From NCBI GenBank assembly GCA_034231615.1, contig CM067311.1, forward strand, positions 11,666,660-11,730,659: a stretch of DNA of 64,000 nt, written 5' to 3'. Position 1 is the first letter of the stretch, and each line of letters starts with the position of its first letter. This document shows positions 11,192-21,095 of this stretch, piece after piece. The notes under the pieces are model-generated. The model was not told the origin of the DNA. It did not search any database and was given only the letters and a program-made list of their open reading frames with translations. Source of the DNA: Meghimatium bilineatum. Its lineage: Eukaryota > Mollusca > Gastropoda > Stylommatophora > Philomycidae. The position numbers and the translations under genes are program-made.

Positions 11192-11555
11192 GAAGTTTAT
11201 TGGGGAATTAATAATGAAGTTTATTGGGATATTAACTATGAAGATTATTGGGGAATTAATCATGAAGTTTATTGTGGAATTAATAATGAAGTTTATTGGG
11301 ATATTAATTATTAAGATTATTGGGGAATTAATCATGAAGTTTATTGGGGAATTAATCATTAAGTTTATTGGGATATTAATTATGAAGATTATTGGGGAAT
11401 TAATCATGAAGTTTATTGGGGAATTAATCATTAAGTTTATTATGGAAATAATCATGAAGTTTATTGGGGACTTAATCACTAAGTATATTGTGAATTAATC
11501 GTGAAGTTTTTTTGAGTAATTAATTATGTAGTATTTTGGGGACTTAATCATAAAA
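11192..11555 (+). repeat. Minisatellite, 24-bp unit, about 13 copies
   Basis: The unit is GAAGTTTATTGGGGAATTAATCAT with variants (ATATTAATTAT, AAGATTATT). 24 bp is eight codons, so both strands stay open (plus: KFIGELIM-like octapeptides; minus: INFMINSP-like). The open frames at 11111-11498 are by-products of the array. Units degrade after 11500. Confidence 0.93.
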
Positions 11556-11685
11556 TATGTGTTTCCTTTTCGGCAAGCACAGATAGCAAATCGCCATCTC
11601 ACGCCATTGACCGAGAGGTGTCTTATGTATGTAAATTTTGAAACTAGTCTTTGACATGTTTCGTATGCAAGAATTATTTCACTTT

Positions 11686-11900
11686 CATCATCATCAGGTG
11701 ACACATTCTTTCCAGAACATAGTCTTCCCTATGGGTCTCTTGAATTCTCCGCGGTCATGAGCAAGTTGTCCTGCCTCTTTTAGTGACATGCACATGCATT
11801 CTTGAATGTCTTTTGTCCAACGAAGTCTTGAGCAGCCTTTGCCCCAGTTGCCTTCTTGTGTCTTTATATACCACTTTGTTAAGTTGTAATGAAACTATCA
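11686..11900 (-). pseudogene. LINE C-terminal remnant with TGATGA tail
   Basis: The left edge is CATCATCATCAGGTGACACA, i.e. a TGATGATGA tail on the minus strand. The minus strand upstream gives YKDTRRQLGQRLLKTSLDKR, then HSRMHVHVTKRGRTTC, the tail region in which LINE proteins have a W-x-x-D-I...ARDR pattern. A related fragment lies at 16078-16320. Reading-frame breaks are present. Confidence 0.65.
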
Positions 11901-12545
11901 GATGTATGCACTGTACGTGCTGCTGATCGCTACAGCTGCGCACCAGTATGTGTCATCTCCGCCAAATGTTGACACAACAGTTAATATCCTCTAATCTCAT
12001 CGATCAACAGTCGAATGCATTTTGTTAATCAATAATCAATACAGATCAATGTTCAGTACATACTAAAATCTCAATTATCCAGTTATCCATTAAACGACCA
12101 GATTTTCTGAAAAGTGATCACATTAAAAAATGCACTGACATTTAAATCCCAAAAGAGACGCTCTGATAAATGATCTGTTATTTGCATTAAAACAACTCAA
12201 AGCAATAGCGTTATTTTCCCCCTTTAATTTCCAAGGAGAGAAACCCTTCGGTTATTTGCATAAGAATCAACAGTAGACACTTGACATCGATTGAAAAGCT
12301 CAGATAGACACAAGTTAGTGAGTACAGTAAATATTCACAAGAGAAATGTAATTTTCCGTCGTCTGTCAAGATAATAACAGGCAAGTTATTTGCACTGACG
12401 TTTTAATAAAGTATTCATCAAAATGTAGAGAACTGTAACACTCAAGAGATAAACAGCTGTGTGTCAATGAAATCATATGGAGCGAGTTATATTCAGACAC
12501 CGTGTAGGATTACCGTCTAATGAGAGACAGCATACAACAGTTTCA
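11901..12545. other. No recognised feature
   Basis: AT-rich, with several 'ttatttgcat' phrases at 12180-12395 but no regular period. Confidence 0.35.
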
Positions 12546-12548
12546 TCA

Positions 12549-12806
12549 AGCTTTTTATTCTTATTCTTATGTGTTGGCGCTCAGGCTCCTGCAGATTAGC
12601 AGGATGTAGTCAGGAAAACGGAATGCGTTGTGTCATGGTTTACAGCATTGCTGCTAAATATGCACATTTCGGCCTGATATATCCAGCTTCAGCATGGGTT
12701 TTGGTACTTTGACCATACGTAGGATGGACAGCCAACTCCACTCCACAACATCCTCAGTCGAGTCTTACGACATGCATGGAAGGTCAACAGTTACCATTCT
12801 TTCTTG
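12549..12806 (-). repeat. SINE-A copy, 5' end replaced
   Basis: The tail, GGATGTAGTCAGG, GGAATGCGTTGTGTCAT, TTCAGCATGGG and the ACGACATGCATGG core are all present. After ACCATTCTTT the sequence switches directly into the LINE tail of the next feature, so the SINE 5' end is lost at a junction. Confidence 0.85.
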
Positions 12807-12925
12807 ATTAGAAACTGGCTTCACAGCACGCGGGACATTCCCATAAGTGCTCCGCTCTCCGCTCCAGCAGCCATCCCAGTGTATGTAGACTCAGAGTTCC
12901 GGTCACGTGTTGATTGTGTGATCTT
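12805..12925 (-). pseudogene. I-like LINE C-terminal end
   Basis: On the minus strand the frame reads TLSLHTLGWLLERRAEHLWE, then CPACCEASF and a stop. The same ending (RAEHLWECP-x-CCEASF, stop) is at 61015-61318 and, more decayed, at 21655-22060 and 62155-62262. A longer relative at 16437-16952 shows that this tail follows an RNase H domain. Confidence 0.75.
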
Positions 12926-13267
12926 CGGGACTTTCAAAAAATTTACTTTTCCTTCCTTTACCTCTGAATACTCCTATTTCTAACATTCTCTGTATGTGTT
13001 ACTATTTCTAACCGGCGTTGTTAACCATTCTTTGCTCCCGTTTAGAGCCCTGTCAATACTCGGTGGTTTCATCAACCAACAACCAGTCAGTGCTCACTAC
13101 GACATGTATGTATGTATATGGCTGTGTATCAAGATTAAAATATTAACTATTATATGGTCATTTTCAAAAGCCACTGGCCATTAAATATATATTTGGCCAT
13201 TGTTTATCAACTATATGACCATAAATTGTTTCAACCATCTGGCAACCAACTGACAACCATGTTGTGT

Positions 13268-13400
13268 AAGTCTTCTTTATTTTCTACTATGTGTTCGTTC
13301 TCAAACTTCTAGAAATTAGCACGATATTATCTAGAAAACAGATTATGCTGCATCGCAGTTTACAGCTTGACAACCATGTCGCTTTCGAACTGTATCCATA
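13268..13400 (-). repeat. Degenerate SINE-A 3' fragment
   Basis: TGTTCGTTCTCAAACTTCTA, then AAATTAGCACGAT and GCATCGCAGTTTACAGC follow the order of the SINE-A tail with many substitutions. The match is lost after about 13390, and I do not extend it. Confidence 0.55.
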
Positions 13401-13754
13401 TAAGGATAGCATCCAAGTAGCTAAGATTTTCTATGGATTGGGGCAACCAAACGCACACACAGAACGCATCATTGGTAGCGTCTTACAAATCGCAGTTTGT
13501 TTCTCATTCGGGTTAATGCAGCATACGGAGACTCTTCTACCAGTCTATGTTTGAACATTTTTCTAGAATTTTGACAAAATAAAATACACAGTAATTTAAG
13601 GGGTTGTTTTTCCCAGCAATAACATAAACGTTTCAAACTCATATTCCATTTTCATATTGTTCAGTTAAATTGAAAATGTATTGTGAGCGTGTGTCCCATA
13701 TACATATTACAAATTACTGAAATTAAATGAAATGTGGCTTCTAAATAGCACCAT

Positions 13755-13985
13755 AAGAAGGACGCTACAATATTTTGAACACTTAAACCGGCATGATGGT
13801 ATCGAGAGGCTGATTCTGGGAAGCAGAGTGCCAGGTGAGAGAAGAAAAGGGGGACCACGAAGATGATGCACCAGCGACATTGAAGAATGTATGCACATGT
13901 TTCTGGCCAATGCAGGTCTGCTTGCTCAGGACAGAGAGGCGTTCAGAGTATCCACGACGAAGACAACGTTCGGAAAGAATATGTC
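13755..13985 (+). pseudogene. LINE C-terminal fragment
   Basis: The plus strand reads TIRRTLQYFEHLNRHDGIER, then LILGSRVPGERRKGGPRR, one stop, CTSDIEECMHMFLANAGLLA and QDREAFRVST. This is the standard LINE tail order (RTLQYFGH-x-x-R, GRRRRGRPR, WxDDI, LARDRExFR). One in-frame stop replaces the usual tryptophan. The protein is truncated at the N-terminus. Confidence 0.8.
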
Positions 13986-13989
13986 TCTT

Positions 13990-14030
13990 GATATATATAT
14001 ATATACATACATACATATATATATATATTC
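13990..14030. repeat. (TA)n/(CATA)n microsatellite
   Basis: Alternating TATATA and CATACATACATA tracts. Confidence 0.9.
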
Positions 14031-14584
14031 TTTCCTTAGAGAGATGTATAATTTGGAGTCGACATGATTCATGTGTCTCCGCTCTTAACAGCAGCACCGA
14101 GTTTATCTTACCTAGTGTACCTAGTACCATGTACCTAGTGCAGTACTTTTACTTTTCGTAATTTCACTTGTTTTCTATCTTGTCTCGAAGTAGGGGTTGT
14201 CTTTTCACAGTCAGAGCATAATCTCATGACTTGATCATGTCACATCAATGCCTTATATGCCCCTGATATTATTCACAGTTTCTTTTAAAAATCGATCACG
14301 GTCGCGTAATTGTTAAGCCATTTGCATTGTGTTGAAGAGGTTGAATTTTCGATAACATGCGTTGACGTTTTAATTACAAGTGAAGTTTTCAGAAGATCAA
14401 TAAATCTGAAGAGATACGTGCACTGAGTAATAATCTCGGTACAGAACGTGTTGCATTATTGAGAGGACAGTTGTGCATATTGGGAAACTCGAGTCCACTG
14501 AAGTCACTCCTCTTCACATTTTTTATTTCTATTTTTCAATCAACTCTTCTGGATATTTAGCCTAGTTAACAAGTTTCTCAGACT
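14031..14584. other. No recognised feature
   Basis: AT-rich, no landmark. 'tacctagtgtacctagtaccatgtacctagtg' is a short local triplication of TACCTAGT at 14108-14140. Confidence 0.35.
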
Positions 14585-15200
14585 AACAAAAAAAACAAGC
14601 ATTGTAAACCGTAGATAGTTTATGAATAGTTTTATAGAAAAAAGTAGATATTTTATGAACAATTGTATAGGACGAGTAGATTGCTTGTTAATAGCTGAAG
14701 AGAAAAAATAGTTTATGAGTTGTTTTCTAGAAATAGTAGTTGGTTTGTGAATATTTTGTTCGTAGAAATTTGAATAGTTTTATACAGAAAGTATATATTT
14801 TGTAAATAGTTTTACATATATTTTATAGTTTGCTAATAGTTTTATTGAAAAGTAGACATTTTATGAATAATTGTATTTTCTTCTTCTTGTTCAACCTTCA
14901 TTCTCAAACTCCCACTGGATCTCTTGCAGCAGGACCATGGTCCTACTAGAAGTAGTCCAGAGGATTAAAATGCATTGTATCGCCTTTAGATTTGCGCCAA
15001 TGACCCGACATATCCGTCTTCGGTGGAGAATAATATTTAAAAAGTAACAGATTAATAGTTGTATAGAAAATAGGCTTAGTTTGTGAATAGTTTTTTTTCC
15101 CATTTAGATAGAAAAACATTTTAATGAAACGTTTTATAGAAATTGTAGATATTTTTTGAATATTTTGTGACGAAAAGTAGATAATTTTATGAATATCTAT
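14585..15200. repeat. Degenerate AT-rich tandem repeat, interrupted by SINE-B
   Basis: The phrase GTAGATATTTTATGAATAGTTTTATAGAAA recurs in pieces (for example GTAGATATTTTATGAA and AATAGTTTTATAGAAA) with a spacing of roughly 30-60 bp on both sides of the SINE-B at 14878-15029. The array is old and irregular. Confidence 0.65.
14878..15029 (-). repeat. SINE-B copy
   Basis: CTTCTTCTTGTTC tail, CATTCTCAAACTCCCACTGG, GCAGGACCATGGTCCTACTA, GTAGTCCAGAGGAT and CCGTCTTCGGTGG are present in the family order. It is about 150 bp, inserted in the AT-rich tandem repeat. A short GAATAAT duplication flanks it but is too AT-rich to be sure of. Confidence 0.85.
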
Positions 15201-15230
15201 ATAACTCATCAATCTGATCCGCTAATTACA

Positions 15231-15332
15231 AATGTTAAGAAAGTACCGGTTATGTGGCGAGTTAGTACAGAGCTCATCTCGAATGTTAAGAAAGTACCGG
15301 TTATGTGGCGAGTTAGTACAGAGCTCATCTCG
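15231..15332 (+). repeat. Perfect 51-bp tandem duplication
   Basis: Two identical copies (15231-15281 and 15282-15332) begin AATGTTAAGAAAGTACCGG and end GAGCTCATCTCG. No mismatch was seen, so the duplication is recent. Confidence 0.95.
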
Positions 15333-15861
15333 AATGGCGAATATATCAGAATGAACGTGCGTTATTAAGTCATTTTTCAACTAGAGACCGAAAGATTATG
15401 TATTGTATCAGGGCGTTATTCTATTTTATATTTATATATATATATATATATGTAGTTTTATTTTATACAAACATTTTATATTAGTTAAATCCCAACTGGA
15501 CATAGGTACATTGGAAGTATGAGAAAATCGCTCGCAGTTCCTCGGGATAGCAACCATCAGTTTTTCACGTATAGTAAAGTAAGTAAAGTTACCCATAGCA
15601 TTTATTAATGCCGTAGGTGTGCGATCTCGTAGGTGTGCTATATTAGCGATCTCAAATTTCATTGGCTCTTCTATATGAGGACGGTAGCCATCTCTTCTCC
15701 ATCGCAGTCTTTACCTCCAGGATTAATCCAGTACCCATTTAAGTCTGCGTCGACCTGGGAACCGTTGCAATTTAAAAAACATTTCCGCCTCAAGTAGGGA
15801 ATGAACCAATCACCACTCATATACGAAGCCATGGCATTTATCACATATAGACGATAAACAT
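15333..15861. other. No gene recognised; short (TA)n
   Basis: A TATATATA tract lies at about 15431-15452. Nothing else recognised. Confidence 0.4.
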
Positions 15862-16060
15862 CTCAAACGCATCAATTTTGTCTTTCTGTTGTTTGTTCAA
15901 TATCCATGTTTCTGAGCCCTTCATTAATGTAGAATAGATGAAGCATATTATAATTCTAATTTTTACTTTGTTTATTTATAATTTGTTTAGATGTTAATAG
16001 TTTGATCACGCCATTGAAAATACTTTTAGACAGTTTTCTTCCTATTCACTTCATTCTCTT
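15862..16060 (-). pseudogene. RTE-like LINE remnant
   Basis: In reverse complement it parallels the intact ORF at 44806-45476: the KSTFNGMRKLL, KMRIIKCYIYSIL and TWTLNKQLEDKIDVFEM segments are recognisable through multiple stops and frameshifts. DNA identity is easiest to see in 'catcaattttgtctt' and 'gtttctgagcc' against 45164-45215. This is an old insertion. Confidence 0.7.
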
Positions 16061-16077
16061 TTCCAGCAGTTTGTCAC

Positions 16078-16320
16078 ATGTCATGTGACATATTCTTTCC
16101 AGAATGTAGTCTTTCTTATGAATCTTCTGAAATCCCGGGGGTCTCTGACAAGTTGTCAACGCTTCCTCTAGCGACATGTGTATACATTCCTGAATATCTC
16201 TTGTCCAACGACTGCTTGTACCGCCTCTACCTCTTGCTGCTTTCTATCGAACCTACAACAAATTTCTTTCCAAGCCAACGTGTGTCTTCACGTGGCTGAA
16301 AACGCCTAACTTTCTTCTTA
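16078..16320 (-). pseudogene. LINE C-terminal remnant
   Basis: It aligns in wording with 11686-11900 (TTCTTTCCAGAA-TAGTCTT, AGCGACATG-x-ACATTC, TCTTGTCCAACGA). This is the same family of LINE tail, in minus orientation, with frame breaks. Confidence 0.65.
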
Positions 16321-16349
16321 ATATAATGTTTAAAAGCCAGCCTTCTTGA

Positions 16350-16438
16350 ACGTTAGTTAGTTAGTTAGTCAGTCAGTCAGTCAGTCAGTCAGTCAGTCAG
16401 TCAGTCAGTCAGTCAGTTAGTTAGTTAGTTAGTTAGTT
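16350..16438 (+). repeat. (TTAG)n/(TCAG)n microsatellite
   Basis: A TTAG block, then about 13 TCAG units, then a TTAG block again. The symmetric arrangement suggests one inner unit variant expanded inside an older TTAG run. Confidence 0.95.
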
Positions 16439-16952
16439 ATGGACACATCCATAGTTGCTCCGATCTCTCCTTGAGTGTTTCCGCCATCACACTTCTGCTG
16501 ACAGTATCGCTCCTATGCTGGTTGACCATCATTCTTCTGCGCCCTCCAAAATGTTCACCTCTAGCAACACCACATTTCAATCCCAGATCTTTAATCCTGG
16601 ACATTGAAAAGGAATCATCATCCACATTAGTCTCACTCTCGCTTGTTATATCTCTTAAGGAGTTCAAAACGTCAGCGCGATCCATTGCCCCATCGCCCTT
16701 TGCCACAATCGCACACGATGCCAGTTGATCCGCTCTTTCATTGACTCGAACGCCCACATGTCCCGGCACGAAAATAAATGTAACCGCTTTCAAGCTCGCA
16801 TTTCTCAAAGCCTCAATCCACTGTTCGCGAACGAGACCCACTTGTACCTTCTTAATCATACTCATAGAGTCACTCAAGATGCAGACCTGCGTTACTTTCT
16901 GTGTGCGTAGCCACTCAAATGTCTTGGTCACCGCCATAGTCTCCATGGTCAT
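16437..16952 (-). pseudogene. I-like LINE: RNase H domain and C-terminus
   Basis: A 171-residue uninterrupted frame covers the end of a retrotransposon polyprotein. Residues ~1-75 are RNase H: MTMETMAVTKTFEWL carries the conserved ME, CILSDSMSMIKKV the conserved SDS, and FVPGHVGVRVNERADQLA the PGH-x-G...N-x-x-AD block. A linker follows (LNSLRDITSESETNVDDDSF, GVARGEHFGGRRRMMVNQHR). The end is ERSEQLWMCP, matching the RAEHLWECP ends elsewhere in the window. Reverse transcriptase and endonuclease are missing, so it is a 5'-truncated copy; the intact frame suggests modest age. A plus-strand relative is at 33418-33690. A host RNase H gene is unlikely because of the shared retrotransposon tail. Confidence 0.88.
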
Positions 16953-16989
16953 ACTACTCGTAGTGACCGCAAAGGCACCACTTTCCTCA

Positions 16990-17460
16990 TTGAACGTTGA
17001 TTTTTCTTAACATGTGATGGTTAAGAAACAAAGAAAGCGCTTTTCAGCACCATTTTCTTACCAACATTGTGTTATCAGTGTCAAACATGGACATTAGATT
17101 CTAGAACAATTCATAAGATTAACACCACTGAAATAAAATGTGTGAGACGTATGATTGGAGTTAGCTTGAGAGACAAAATCAGGAATGAAGAACTAAGGAA
17201 ACAATTAGGGATCAAACCAACAATAGAATACATACAGAAACAACAAGTTAAATGGTACACATAACCAGACAGAAAGAGAAAAGTATTATCCAAAAAACAC
17301 TTAACAAACGATACGAAAACAGGAGACCTATTGGACACCCTCGTAAAAGGTGGATAGATAGTGTATTAGAGACACTCGGAAATATAACAGCAGAGGAGGC
17401 AAATAGAAAGGCAAAAGACCGTACACTCACTTTCCCCTCAACACCGAAAGGTACATGAGG
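16990..17460 (+). pseudogene. LINE C-terminal fragment
   Basis: Plus-strand frames give CYQCQTWTLDSRTIHKINTT, then EIKCVRRMIGVSLRDKIRNE and KPTIEYIQKQQVKWYT. After a frameshift come RPIGHPRKRWIDSVLETLGN and AEEANRKAKDRTL. The TWTL, RRMIGVSLRDKIRN and GHPRKRWIDS blocks are diagnostic of a LINE tail. One frameshift near 17262. Confidence 0.85.
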
Positions 17461-17484
17461 ACAGAAAGAAGGAAGAAGAAGAAG

Positions 17485-17660
17485 ATGTGATGGTTGTTCT
17501 TTCTTGTTGTCTTTGGTATTCTCATGACTCTTTTATAGCACTTCATTTCGAAGGCCTCTATTCTCTTAACTGTAGTTTTATTATTGTCCATGTTTCGCAG
17601 CCGTAGGTCACCACTGAGAACACACATCTACGTAACAAACATACCTTACCTCCCACGTTT
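17485..17660 (-). pseudogene. LINE fragment
   Basis: The minus strand reads CVLSGDLRLRNMDNNKTTVK, then RIEAFEMKCYKRVMRIP. The block RIEAFEMKCY-(R/K)R-(I/V) follows the SETWTL region in LINE proteins. It lies tail-to-tail with the fragment at 16990-17460. Confidence 0.75.
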
Positions 17661-18058
17661 ACTCCATAGCAAAGTTTTTACAGTACCAACATAGCTCTGA
17701 GTAAGGCTGAGTTTCACAGATTTTACATTAAAGATTGCTATTTTAACTATTACATCCATTTGTTGTCACTGTTCAAGATAGTTCCCCATTCATTATTTAA
17801 TGTAAGCGCACATCGTGCGGAATGTTAATTACCATCTCGTACATAACACATAATTCTCATGAATCCTAGTGACTTCCTCAAAATGGCCCAATTACTCTTA
17901 GCGATGCCAAGTATGTATAGCTTGTAATTATGAATTTATTTTGTTACCTGAGACGCCTTGAATTATTTTTTTTAAATTCCAGAATTTCCTTTGTAATTTG
18001 ATGTTGATGTGAATCTTCATTTCTGATTATGAGCTACTGTTAGCTTGTAGACAGCGAT
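17661..18058. other. No recognised feature
   Basis: Unrecognised DNA preceding the large array. Confidence 0.35.
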
Positions 18059-18610
18059 GTTCTGTCTCAAGACTATCAGCATGGTCTGTCTCAAGACTAT
18101 CAGCATGGTCTGTCTCAAGACTATCAGCATGGTCTGTCTCAAGACTATCAGCATGGTCTGTCTCAAGACTATCAGCATGGTCTGTCTCAAGACTATCAGC
18201 ATGGTCTGTCTCAAGACTATCAGCATGGTCTGTCTCAAGACTATCAGCATGGTCTGTCTCAAGACTATCAGCATGGTCTGTCTCAAGACTATCAGCATGG
18301 TCTGTCTCAAGACTATCAGCATGGTCTGTCTCAAGACTATCAGCATGGTCTGTCTCAAGACTATCAGCATGTTCTGTCTCAAGACTATCAGCATGGTCTG
18401 TCTCAAGACTATCAGCATGGTCTGTCTCAAGACTATCAGCATGTTCTGTCTCAAGACTATCAGCATGGTCTGTCTCAAGACTTTTATGATGTTTTGTTTT
18501 CAGACTGCTGGTATTTTCTATCTTAAGGATGCTGCAATATTATGTCTCAAGACTACCTTGATGATCTGTCTGAAGTCTGCTGGGATGCACTTTCTCAAGA
18601 CTTCCTGGAT
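18059..18610 (+). repeat. 24-bp minisatellite, 17 homogeneous + 6 diverged units
   Basis: Seventeen units GGTCTGTCTCAAGACTATCAGC+AT (18059-18466) are almost identical, with GTTCTGTC as the only common variant. Six further 24-bp units (starting 18467, 18491, 18515, 18539, 18563, 18587) are strongly diverged yet keep the 24-bp register, and lead into the 22-bp array without a gap. 24 bp is eight codons, so frames stay open on both strands (MVCLKTIS octapeptides, plus; LRQTMLIV, minus). I do not regard these frames as genes. Confidence 0.95.
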
Positions 18611-19402
18611 ATTGTTGCAAGAATTCCTGGATATTGTTGACAAACTTCTTGGATATTCTTGACAAACTTCTTGGATATTCTTGACAAACTTCTTGGATAT
18701 TGTTGACAAACTTCTTGGATATTCTTGACAAACTTCTTGGATATTCTTGACAAACTTCTTGGATATTCTTGACAAACTTCTTGGATATTCTTGACAAACT
18801 TCTTGGATATTCTTGACAAACTTCCTGGATATTGTTGCAAAACTTCTTGGATATTGTTGCAAAACTTCTTGGATATTGTTGCAAAACTTACTTGATATTG
18901 TTGCAAGACTTCCTGGATATTGTTGCAAGACTTCTTGGATATTGTTGCAAAACTTCTTGGATATTGTTGCAAAACTTCTTGGATATTGTTGCAAAACTTC
19001 TTGGATATTGTTGCAAAACTTACTTGATATTGTTGCAAGACTTCCTGGATATTGTTGCAAGACTTCTTGGATATTGTTGCAAAACTTCTTGGATATTGTT
19101 GCAAAACTTCTTGGATATTGTTGCAAAACTTCTTGGATATTGTTGCAAAACTTACTTGATATTGTTGCAAAACTTACTTGATATTGTTGCAAGACTTCCT
19201 GGATATTGTTGCAAAACGTCTTGGATATTGTTGCAAGACTTCCTGGATATTGTTGCAAGACGTCTTGGATATTGTTGCAAAACGTCTTGGATATTGTCGC
19301 AAAACTTACTGGATCTTGTTGCAAAACTTACTGGATCTTGTTGCAATACTTACTGGATATTGTTGCAAAACGTCTTGGATATTGTTGCAAAACTTCCTGG
19401 AT
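18611..19402 (+). repeat. 22-bp minisatellite, 36 units, with 132-bp higher-order repeat
   Basis: 792 bp equals exactly 36 units of 22 bp (ATTGTTGCAAAACTTCTTGGAT and variants). An early block uses ATTCTTGACAAACTTCTTGGAT; later units use ATTGTTGCAAGAC or ATTGTTGCAAAAC. The variant CTTACTTG recurs at 18887, 19019 and 19151, giving a six-unit, 132-bp higher-order repeat. The unit lacks stops and is not a multiple of three, so several frames on both strands are open for 60-270 residues; all are artefacts of the array. Confidence 0.96.
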
Positions 19403-19500
19403 CGAGCTGCGCCAGTAACATCAGCCATGATGTGAACTGAGCTGCGTCATTAACTCCAGCAATGATGTGCCATTTAGCTGCGTCATTAACTCCATCCATT
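19403..19500 (+). repeat. Short direct repeats flanking the array
   Basis: GAGCTGCGCCAGTAACATCAG, GAGCTGCGTCATTAACTCCAG and TAGCTGCGTCATTAACTCC recur three times with a spacing of about 33 bp. Confidence 0.7.
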
Positions 19501-19565
19501 TCAACGCTTTGTCCGTGAAAGCTATTAAATTCTTAGAAAGCCTCTGAGTTAACTGAAACATAACT

Positions 19566-19856
19566 CAATGATTCCCAACTTTGGTCTTCTGGCCCCCAGG
19601 AGGGTAGAAACTTTCCGGGAAGACACAGAAAAATTGTGAAATATTGGGCAGCAGTCATGTCGAAAAAGCCACATTGAGGATGACTATTTGAATGACAAAC
19701 AACAAGAGTTTATAGTGATAAAGTTGAATATTTATCGGTGCCTAGCAAAGATAATAAATGCCATTCTTTTTAAATTATTTTTTAGGCACCACGGGGGCAA
19801 AGTAGAAGAGTATTCTAAATGGGAGCCATGGGCCAGAAAAATGTTTGGAAACACTG
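19566..19856. mobile_element. hAT-type MITE with 8-bp target duplication
   Basis: The left end CAATGATTCCCAACTTTGG...TCTGGCCCC and the right end ...GGGCCAGA-AAAATGTTTGGAAACACTG are imperfect terminal inverted repeats. They are flanked by ACATAACT (19558-19565) and ATATAACT (19857-19864), an 8-bp duplication with one difference, the size that hAT transposases make. The 291-bp interior has no transposase. One 67-residue frame inside is not meaningful. Confidence 0.82.
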
Positions 19857-19864
19857 ATATAACT

Positions 19865-20924
19865 ATACCGTCAGCCATATATTTTTTGTAAAACAGAAAT
19901 AACATATACTCTCAGGTAAGCTAGCTTTGAAACTGTATACATTTGGTAACTAACCTGAACAAAATCATGTCAATTCTAACTTGGAAATCCATGAATGTGC
20001 TTCCATATATTAAAATATACCTCTATCCCTATGACTTTGTCTTTCTGAAGCCTAGAAAATTCCTTAATTACCAAGTAAACAAATTTCACAATACCCATTT
20101 CACACGATAATCAACAAGAAAATTTGTTTAAAATTACATGCTATATTTTGTGAGGGATTCATGTAGCTTTTATTCCTGGAGTGAACAAAGATTTAACCCA
20201 TTGTGATTAAGGAATTATGAATTCATTGTTCTCTCCAAACGTTTCATGTTGGTAACAGGGTACCGCTTATTGTAAAGCCAATATATTTTATTTCAATTTT
20301 ATGCCGTGGAAACTGGTATAAAGTAGTGAATGGTCTTTATGTTATCACCTGTGCATTTACAATATTATTTTATAATTAGTATTATTATTTGTTCTTATAT
20401 TTTTGTTTCTTGCTAAGTCTTTTTTGTGTGGAAACATTGATTCTGCCTTTTCGTTTACAATTAGCTATATTTTTTTCGTTTTATCTAGTATGTTTTGTGA
20501 ATGATGTAAATGTAGTTCTTAATACTTCGTATTGTCTGCTTTAACCCTCGGAAATATAAGACATATTGACATATTGACAGATTTGGCTATTCCTGTGATT
20601 TTCATTAGTTGTCACACAAAGTATAAAGTGAGGAATGACAATCACCGGAAATGTGTCATTAAAAGGACTTGTTTTCCAATTAGTTAATATGTCTAAATAT
20701 GTCGACGGTCAGCTGTGTTTCTGTTTATAACTGGCCAACGACTGCTCGAAGAAAGCACTCAAATAATTGGTACCTTGCGCTAAATTAGTTGGAGCATTGC
20801 GATTTATGGAGATGAAGATGCAACTAAACGTAGACTTTTTCTCATCGGAGGCTCACTTTCAACTATTTTTGACATTTTGTTCGTTTGTCACAAGCGATGA
20901 TGACCATTTCTTACATTTACTTTA
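19865..20924. other. AT-rich DNA, no recognised feature
   Basis: Nothing recognised. Confidence 0.4.
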
Positions 20925-21025
20925 TTGAAGATGTGTGTGAAGATGTGTATTGAAGATGTGTATTGAAGATGTGTATTGAAGATGTGTGTGAAGATGTGTG
21001 TGAAGATGTGTATTGAAGAACTTAA
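20925..21025 (+). repeat. 15-bp tandem repeat, about 6 copies
   Basis: Unit GAAGATGTGTATTGA, alternating with a shorter GAAGATGTGTGT form. Confidence 0.9.
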
Positions 21026-21095
21026 GTGAAGCTGTGTGAGATCAGCCAGAAATATCTCTAATAAGGAGATATGACTTGGTAAATACTGTATAGGG

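Noticed and set aside
18057..19440. Open frames of 114-268 residues on both strands (CLKTISMV, LLQNFLDIVAK, QQYPRSFATISKK types)
   Set aside because: The 24- and 22-bp units lack stop codons in most frames, so all long frames follow from the array.
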